NCBI GenBank assembly: GCA_946614685.1
Contig: CAMOHF010000015.1
Coordinates: 1 to 10,667, forward strand
Direction of reading: 5' to 3'
DNA from: an uncultured Clostridia bacterium
GTDB lineage: Bacteria; Bacillota; Clostridia; Lachnospirales; Lachnospiraceae
DNA: 10,667 nucleotides
A model generated the notes under the pieces. That model saw nothing but the letters and a program-made list of their open reading frames with translations, was not told the DNA's origin and ran no database searches. The position numbers and the translations under genes are program-made. This document shows, in pieces, positions 6,826 to 10,667 of the stretch (its first letter is position 1; every line of letters starts with the position of its first letter).

Positions 6826-8238
6826 CTATGCCGTTTCGTCCTCTATGATCTCTTCAATCAGTTTCGCCGTGGCGGAAAGCTCCGCACGGTCCGAGCATGA
6901 GCCAAGAACATAGTCAAAGTAGTCCTTGATCTCCTGCGTTGTATTAAGGAATATGGGCATGGCGGAAAGAATCTTCGCCATCACGCTTCGATTGACCTGC
7001 TTTGTATGTGCGGCAAAAAGAGCACCGAACTCATCAACCAGTTTCTTTCTTACCGCCTCGATATAATCATGATCACAGGGGATCGACTTTGCATCCGACG
7101 TGTCGTCAAGTGCCACAAAGAGGCTGGTGGAAAGCAGCTTGGTGATCTTGGAAAGTGACTGCATATTGGCAAGCAATCCGAGCTGCTCGATCACATCCCT
7201 GTGACCGGTGTACATCTCATCAAAGACGGATTCGAGGATCATGATCTCCTCATAAATCTCCTCCTGTACACCCTCGATGGTCATAAACTGATCCATCAGG
7301 TCTTCGGATACCGCATCCATATCATCCGCTGCGATCGTCTTTCGAAGGATCTCTATAGCAGCGGCATATCCCGCACCGGACTTTGCTGCCTCTGCTGCCA
7401 CATCCTTGGTAAGAAGGATGACATAAACATCATTGATGATCTCCTGCAGGAGCATAAACCTTGATACTTCTTCCTTGATCAAAAGACCCGCATCCGTCAT
7501 ACGCGTGGCAAGGTCGTCAAAACCGTGTTCGGAGATTTCCTTGTAATCTGCCTGTTCAAGGTCCTCATACAAGGTGTAAAGATCCGGATAGTAATCCTTA
7601 AATCCCTCGGGCTTGGTGATCAGAACCGTCATCCTCAGCATATCGGCAAATGCATCTACGGACGAAGTCTCTCCGCCCTGATAGATGTTTAATGTATTCC
7701 CGAGGATATCGTAGAATTTATTCTTGGTCATCCTGACGGGAAGCTGTCCCATCAGAAGCTGAAGCTTGCTGTTTATCACAACCGTATCCTTCTCGGAGAA
7801 TACGTAACGGTACATCCTCGCGGAAAGCGCCTCCGTATCCACGTCAGCGGCACCGCCCTTGATATCTTCCTCAATACGATTTAAAACGTACTCGTACATC
7901 TGAAGCGCATCCGTGTATGCGGTAAGAACCTGCATGCGCTTCTCCGAAGATGTGCGCAGACGGTCGATTACGGAAAGTGCGTCCTCCGTCACGGAAGATC
8001 CTTCAAGCAGGTATACGGAAAGAAGTTCGGTGATCGTCTTTAAGGCTTCATCCGCGGTCTCGTGTCCGCTTTCGCTTTCGGCTGCGATCTCCTTCGCCGT
8101 GTAGTAGTTCATGGATGCCCGAACCGTTGCGTAGGTATGATACAGTTCGGACAGGGTGTTGCTGTAAACTGGAAGCTTGATATCAAGGTCCTCTCCTCTT
8201 AAGAGGTCGGAAACCAGAATCTTGCTTTTCTTTTTCAT
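6826..8238 (-). CDS. Large helical cytosolic protein of unknown function (470 aa)
   Basis: I do not recognise this family. The sequence starts MKKKSKILVSDLLRGEDLDI and is acidic and almost entirely helix-forming, with many hydrophobic heptad-like stretches (for example 62-95, 100-126, 255-285 and 318-345). It has no signal peptide, membrane segment, nucleotide-binding loop or obvious metal site. Only two cysteines occur, Cys388 and Cys448, both in the C-terminal part. The more motif-like central stretch is PVRMTKNKFYDILGNTLNIY (167-186). The ATG at 8238 has GGAGG (complement of 8248-8252) 9 nt upstream. It lies 19 nt after the rhomboid-like gene and directly abuts the 119-residue gene, so these three are probably made together. 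A scaffold or partner-binding role is only a guess. Confidence 0.85.
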   Translation of the reverse strand: MKKKSKILVSDLLRGEDLDIKLPVYSNTLSELYHTYATVRASMNYYTAKEIAAESESGHETADEALKTITELLSVYLLEGSSVTEDALSVIDRLRTSSEKRMQVLTAYTDALQMYEYVLNRIEEDIKGGAADVDTEALSARMYRYVFSEKDTVVINSKLQLLMGQLPVRMTKNKFYDILGNTLNIYQGGETSSVDAFADMLRMTVLITKPEGFKDYYPDLYTLYEDLEQADYKEISEHGFDDLATRMTDAGLLIKEEVSRFMLLQEIINDVYVILLTKDVAAEAAKSGAGYAAAIEILRKTIAADDMDAVSEDLMDQFMTIEGVQEEIYEEIMILESVFDEMYTGHRDVIEQLGLLANMQSLSKITKLLSTSLFVALDDTSDAKSIPCDHDYIEAVRKKLVDEFGALFAAHTKQVNRSVMAKILSAMPIFLNTTQEIKDYFDYVLGSCSDRAELSATAKLIEEIIEDETA

Positions 8239-8257
8239 CTGTCAATTCCTCCGGGTC

Positions 8258-9178
8258 TTACTTTACATGCTCATGCGTATAGAGGTGATCCATACAGTAT
8301 TCATAATTGCCGTTGCACTTGGAGCAGAATCTGAACTCAAGCATGGGGTTGTCCTTCTCGCTTCTGCCGCAGATCGCACACTTGTGCTTGGTAATGGTGG
8401 TCGGGAAGGGAATCGGTTCCCCTGCTCCCTTCGGTGTGTTCCGTCTCGCCGCAGTCTTTCGCTTGATCTGATCGGTCTTATGTTTCATGTAGATGCGCAC
8501 ATGTCCGGGCTTGTACTTTTTCATGGCAAATACCAGGATCAGCCATACGCCCACAACTGCAAGGATGGTCACACGTCCGTGGATCGGGCATCTGTAGAAC
8601 TCGTACGCCAGCCAGATCAGATCGATGTAGGCAATGTACTTCGCCTTCATGGGGATCACGAAGAATACGAGCATAATGGACTCGCTGTATATAAGCGCAA
8701 ATCCAAGGAAGATGGTGTACATCAGGAAGTACGTCATCAGTATGGTACCGCGCATATAATCATACATCACGAAAAAGTCCATATCTTCCGGGGCAAGTCC
8801 CGCAACATTCTGTGCGTAAAAGATCGCACCCGTGATCAGATTCACGATGAAGATTGCAAACATCGTACCGAAAATATACATATTGTACATGAAGGTACCG
8901 ATGGCGCGCTCGATGGACCTGCCGAGCATGGCGTAGATTACAAGCATCAAGAGCGTGAAGTAATCAAAATCGCCCGGCGGCGTGAAAATCCATGTGATAA
9001 GTCTCCAGAATTCATGTCTTCCGAAGATGGCCGTCGGAGAAAACATCATCATTTCGCTTACGTTCGGGGCTGCAAAAGAGACCAGATAACTGAAGCCGAA
9101 AATGGCTATGGTAATGATCGGTAGATTGGGGATAGCAAATTTGCCGAATTTTTCTTCAAGCTTGTATAATAGTTTCAA
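8258..9178 (-). CDS. Rhomboid-like membrane protein lacking the catalytic motif, with C-terminal Cys/His zinc-binding-like tail
   Basis: A 306-residue multi-pass membrane protein with about six hydrophobic segments (roughly 18-37, 72-86, 99-121, 143-163, 164-190, 203-219). The rhomboid fold is suggested by EFWRLITWIFTPPG (56-69), equivalent to the rhomboid Trp-Arg loop, and by LGRSIERAIG (85-94), equivalent to the GxxxE helix. The Gly-x-Ser-Gly catalytic motif and the partner histidine in a late helix are not visible, so it is probably a non-proteolytic pseudo-rhomboid. After a basic linker (220-250) the tail has paired ligands: Cys267/Cys270, Cys285/Cys288 and Cys295/His298, then His302 and His304, consistent with one or two zinc sites facing the cytosol. 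The start is TTG at 9178, supported by AGGTGA (complement of 9185-9190) at 6 nt. It is the first gene of the operon. Membership is moderately sure; substrate and role are unknown. Confidence 0.8.
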   Translation of the reverse strand: MKLLYKLEEKFGKFAIPNLPIITIAIFGFSYLVSFAAPNVSEMMMFSPTAIFGRHEFWRLITWIFTPPGDFDYFTLLMLVIYAMLGRSIERAIGTFMYNMYIFGTMFAIFIVNLITGAIFYAQNVAGLAPEDMDFFVMYDYMRGTILMTYFLMYTIFLGFALIYSESIMLVFFVIPMKAKYIAYIDLIWLAYEFYRCPIHGRVTILAVVGVWLILVFAMKKYKPGHVRIYMKHKTDQIKRKTAARRNTPKGAGEPIPFPTTITKHKCAICGRSEKDNPMLEFRFCSKCNGNYEYCMDHLYTHEHVK

Positions 9179-9230
9179 ATCGTTTCACCTGTAATCATAG
9201 AATCTACCCCACAACGGGGCGCAATAATAC
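9179..9230 (-). other. 5' leader of the minus-strand operon with small hairpin
   Basis: This is the expected leader of the operon mRNA. It holds the AGGTGA ribosome binding site (complement of 9185-9190) and a small hairpin, CCCC (9207-9210) with GGGG (9216-9219) across a 5-nt loop. No riboswitch-like architecture is apparent. The strong ribosome binding site 6 nt before the TTG is what decides the start of the rhomboid-like gene. Confidence 0.5.
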
Positions 9231-9236
9231 ACGTAT

Positions 9237-9265
9237 ATTATACTCTATCCGCCTAATAATTACAA
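9237..9265 (-). promoter_or_regulatory. Sigma-A promoter of the six-gene minus-strand operon
   Basis: On the minus strand, TTGTAA (complement of 9260-9265) and a perfect TATAAT (complement of 9237-9242) are separated by exactly 17 nt. Transcription would start near 9230. This is a near-consensus housekeeping promoter, so at least basal expression of the operon, including the GerW-family and alarmone synthetase genes, need not depend on a sporulation sigma factor. Confidence 0.8.
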
Positions 9266-9282
9266 GTTTTCTGCCTTTCTTA

Positions 9283-9311
9283 TTGAAATGCGAAATCATT
9301 TCTTATATAAT
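9283..9311 (+). promoter_or_regulatory. Sigma-A promoter of the activase gene
   Basis: TTGAAA (9283-9288) and TATAAT (9306-9311) are separated by 17 nt. Transcription would start near 9318, giving a leader of about 55 nt. It is back-to-back with the operon promoter, with 17 nt between the two -35 boxes, so a regulator bound here could affect both transcription units. Confidence 0.8.
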
Positions 9312-9332
9312 GTGCAACGAGTGTACATATTC

Positions 9333-9377
9333 ATGAGCATATTTATCAGGAGGACGGCGAAGGCCGGTTTTTTATGA
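9333..9377 (+). CDS. Possible 14-codon leader ORF overlapping the activase start
   Basis: ATG at 9333 opens MSIFIRRTAKAGFL and stops at TGA 9375-9377, overlapping the activase ATG (9374-9376) as ATGA. The tandem AGG-AGG arginine codons are also the only Shine-Dalgarno-like sequence nearby (9348-9353). The final codons, GGT TTT TTA, contain the heptamer T-TTT-TTA in the phase required for -1 slippage. After such a slip the ribosome would continue in the activase frame. I see no good ribosome binding site for the leader ATG itself, which would lie about 15 nt from the mRNA 5' end; a GTG at 9321 is in the same frame. It may be fortuitous. Confidence 0.3.
   Translation: MSIFIRRTAKAGFL
9348..9374 (+). 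promoter_or_regulatory. Unusually distant ribosome binding site with intervening hairpin before the activase
   Basis: AGGAGG (9348-9353) ends 20 nt before the activase ATG, too far for normal initiation. Between them, CGGC (9355-9358) can pair with GCCG (9363-9366) across GAAG, followed by T6 (9368-9373). Folding this 12-nt hairpin out would leave an effective spacing of about 8 nt. Hairpin-bridged Shine-Dalgarno sites of this kind are known for phage T4 genes 25 and 38. The stem plus T6 also resembles a very weak terminator. Which effect operates cannot be decided from sequence. Confidence 0.5.
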
Positions 9378-10667
9378 AACGATTAGGTATTGATATCGGA
9401 TCCACAACTGTGAAGGTTGCTGTGATCGATGAAGAACACAAGATTCTGTTTTCCGAGTACAAGCGTCACTTTGCGAACATCAAAGAGACCTTAAAAGAAC
9501 TTCTTACACACGCAGAAAGCGAGATTACGGACGTCACGGTGGCTCCCACCATCACGGGTTCCGGCGGTCTTGCGCTCGCCGAAGTCATCGGCGTACCCTT
9601 CGAGCAGGAAGTGGTCTGCGTATCGGACGCCTTAAAGGACTACGCTCCCCAGACCAACGTAGCGATCGAGCTCGGCGGTGAGGATGCGAAGATCATCTAT
9701 TTTTCCAATGTCATTGAACAGCGTATGAATTCGGTCTGTGCCGGCGGCACAGGCTCCTTTATCGACCAGATGGCAAGTCTTCTTAAAACGGATGCCGCAG
9801 GTCTTAACGAGTACGCCAAAACCTATGACACCATCTACCCGATTGCCGCGCGATGCGGTGTATTTGCCAAGACGGATATCCAGCCTCTGATCAACGAGGG
9901 TGCGACCAAGGAAAACTTTGCTGCATCCATCTTTCAGGCTGTCGTAAATCAGACCATCAGCGGTCTCGCCTGCGGTAAGCCCATCCGCGGCAATGTCGCA
10001 TTTCTGGGCGGACCCTTACATTTCCTCGATCAGCTTCGTGAGTCCTTTATCAGAACCTTGGAGCTTAAGGACGATGCCATCATCGCGCCCGCACACTCTC
10101 ATCTCTTTGCGGCTGTCGGTGCTGCCCTGGCTGCCAAGCCGGAGATCACCTTCTCCTTAAGCGAGCTTTCTGCCAAGCTCACACCCGAACTTCAGGTGGC
10201 GCACGCAGTCGACAGACTCGACCCGCTCTTTGCAGATCAGGCCGCATACGATGCTTTCCTCGAGAAGCAGGCGAAGTATAAGATCAGACGCCGTGACCTT
10301 TCTACCTACACAGGCAAATGCTTCCTCGGTGTGGACGCAGGTTCCACAACCACCAAGGTTGCCCTTGTGGGTGAGGACGGCTCTCTTTTATATGACTTTT
10401 ATTCAAGCAACAACGGAAGCCCTTTAAAGACCACCCTTCGCGCCATGAAGGACATCTTCTCCAAGCTTCCCGCAGGCGCTACCATTGCCTCCGGCTGTTC
10501 CACCGGCTACGGTGAGGCTTTGATCAAGTCTGCCCTGATGCTTGACTACGGCGAGGTTGAAACCATCGCACACTACACTGCCGCTGCCTTCTTTGAGCCC
10601 GATGTGGACTGTATTTTGGATATCGGCGGTCAGGACATGAAGTGTATCAAGATCCGCAACAAGGTCG
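9374..10667 (+). CDS. Double-ATPase activase of the 2-hydroxyacyl-CoA dehydratase activator family (BadF/BcrA/HgdC type), partial
   Basis: The first 431 codons of a gene running off the right edge. It carries two ASKHA-fold ATPase domains in tandem. Domain 1 has the phosphate loop LGIDIGSTTVKVAV (4-17), ITGSGG (60-65), ELGGEDAK (99-106), and two cysteines, Cys122 (VCAGGTGSF) and Cys161 (RCGVFAKTD). Their 39-residue spacing equals that of the iron-sulfur ligands of the HgdC activator as I recall them. Domain 2 starts LGVDAGSTTTKVALV (318-332) and has SGCSTGYGE (373-381) and DIGGQDMK (416-423). Known activators use ATP to push electrons into dehydratase clusters. Large double-domain members, usually above 1000 residues with extra C-terminal domains, have no settled substrate. 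No other ATG, GTG or TTG gives a complete first loop, so ATG 9374 is chosen despite its poor ribosome binding site. Confidence 0.9.
   Translation, partial: MKRLGIDIGSTTVKVAVIDEEHKILFSEYKRHFANIKETLKELLTHAESEITDVTVAPTITGSGGLALAEVIGVPFEQEVVCVSDALKDYAPQTNVAIELGGEDAKIIYFSNVIEQRMNSVCAGGTGSFIDQMASLLKTDAAGLNEYAKTYDTIYPIAARCGVFAKTDIQPLINEGATKENFAASIFQAVVNQTISGLACGKPIRGNVAFLGGPLHFLDQLRESFIRTLELKDDAIIAPAHSHLFAAVGAALAAKPEITFSLSELSAKLTPELQVAHAVDRLDPLFADQAAYDAFLEKQAKYKIRRRDLSTYTGKCFLGVDAGSTTTKVALVGEDGSLLYDFYSSNNGSPLKTTLRAMKDIFSKLPAGATIASGCSTGYGEALIKSALMLDYGEVETIAHYTAAAFFEPDVDCILDIGGQDMKCIKIRNKV

Noticed and set aside
8177..9124. Long plus-strand open frame (315 codons) opposite the rhomboid-like gene.
   Set aside because: Its product is unlike any protein family, rich in His and Arg as expected for an antisense shadow, and the minus-strand gene has a membrane-protein pattern, a good ribosome binding site and operon context.
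9355..9373. CGGC/GCCG stem plus T6 as a true intrinsic terminator or attenuator before the activase.
   Set aside because: The stem is only 4 bp and no competing antiterminator is visible. It is kept instead as a possible ribosome-binding-site bridge.

Overview
The window looks like chromosomal DNA of an anaerobic, low-to-mid-GC Gram-positive bacterium of the Clostridia, most plausibly Lachnospiraceae. This rests on strong GGAGG-type ribosome binding sites, sigma-A type promoters, a DUF2953/GerW gene pair typical of Firmicutes, a small RelP-like alarmone synthetase, and a long double-ATPase activase of the 2-hydroxyacyl-CoA dehydratase activator type seen in anaerobes. The family-level assignment is inference. 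No mobile-element genes, CRISPR array, rRNA or tRNA were seen.

Layout. (1) Positions 1-732, minus strand: the N-terminal half of cysS, running off the left edge. (2) 733-902: a divergent intergenic region with an extended -10 promoter for carB. (3) 903-4127, plus strand: a complete carB with no carA beside it. (4) 4128-4269: a convergent intergenic region with three hairpins, bounded by an 18/20-nt inverted repeat whose right arm overlaps the end of the opposing gene. (5) 9178-4270, minus strand: a compact six-gene operon. In transcription order it encodes a rhomboid-like membrane protein with a C-terminal Cys/His zinc-binding-like tail, a 470-residue helical protein of unknown function, a 119-residue protein of unknown function, a DUF2953 membrane protein (YtfI-like), a GerW/YtfJ sporulation-family protein and a RelP-type (p)ppGpp synthetase. 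(6) 9179-9373: back-to-back divergent sigma-A promoters. (7) 9374 to the right edge, plus strand: the start of a large activase of the BadF/BcrA/HgdC family with two ATPase domains.

How the genes relate. cysS and carB are housekeeping genes for translation and for arginine/pyrimidine precursor synthesis. The six-gene operon is the least understood part. Its spacings (19, 0, -29, 43 and 37 nt) imply co-transcription, so a pseudo-rhomboid, two orphan proteins and the DUF2953-GerW pair would be expressed together with an alarmone synthetase. The activase is transcribed divergently from the same 195-nt spacer.

The most unusual signal is the activase leader. Its start codon has no Shine-Dalgarno at normal distance. 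It overlaps (ATGA) the stop of a possible 14-codon leader ORF that contains AGGAGG and ends on a T-TTT-TTA slippery heptamer in the correct phase. Stop-start coupling, hairpin bridging of the ribosome binding site, and -1 frameshifting are all testable explanations.
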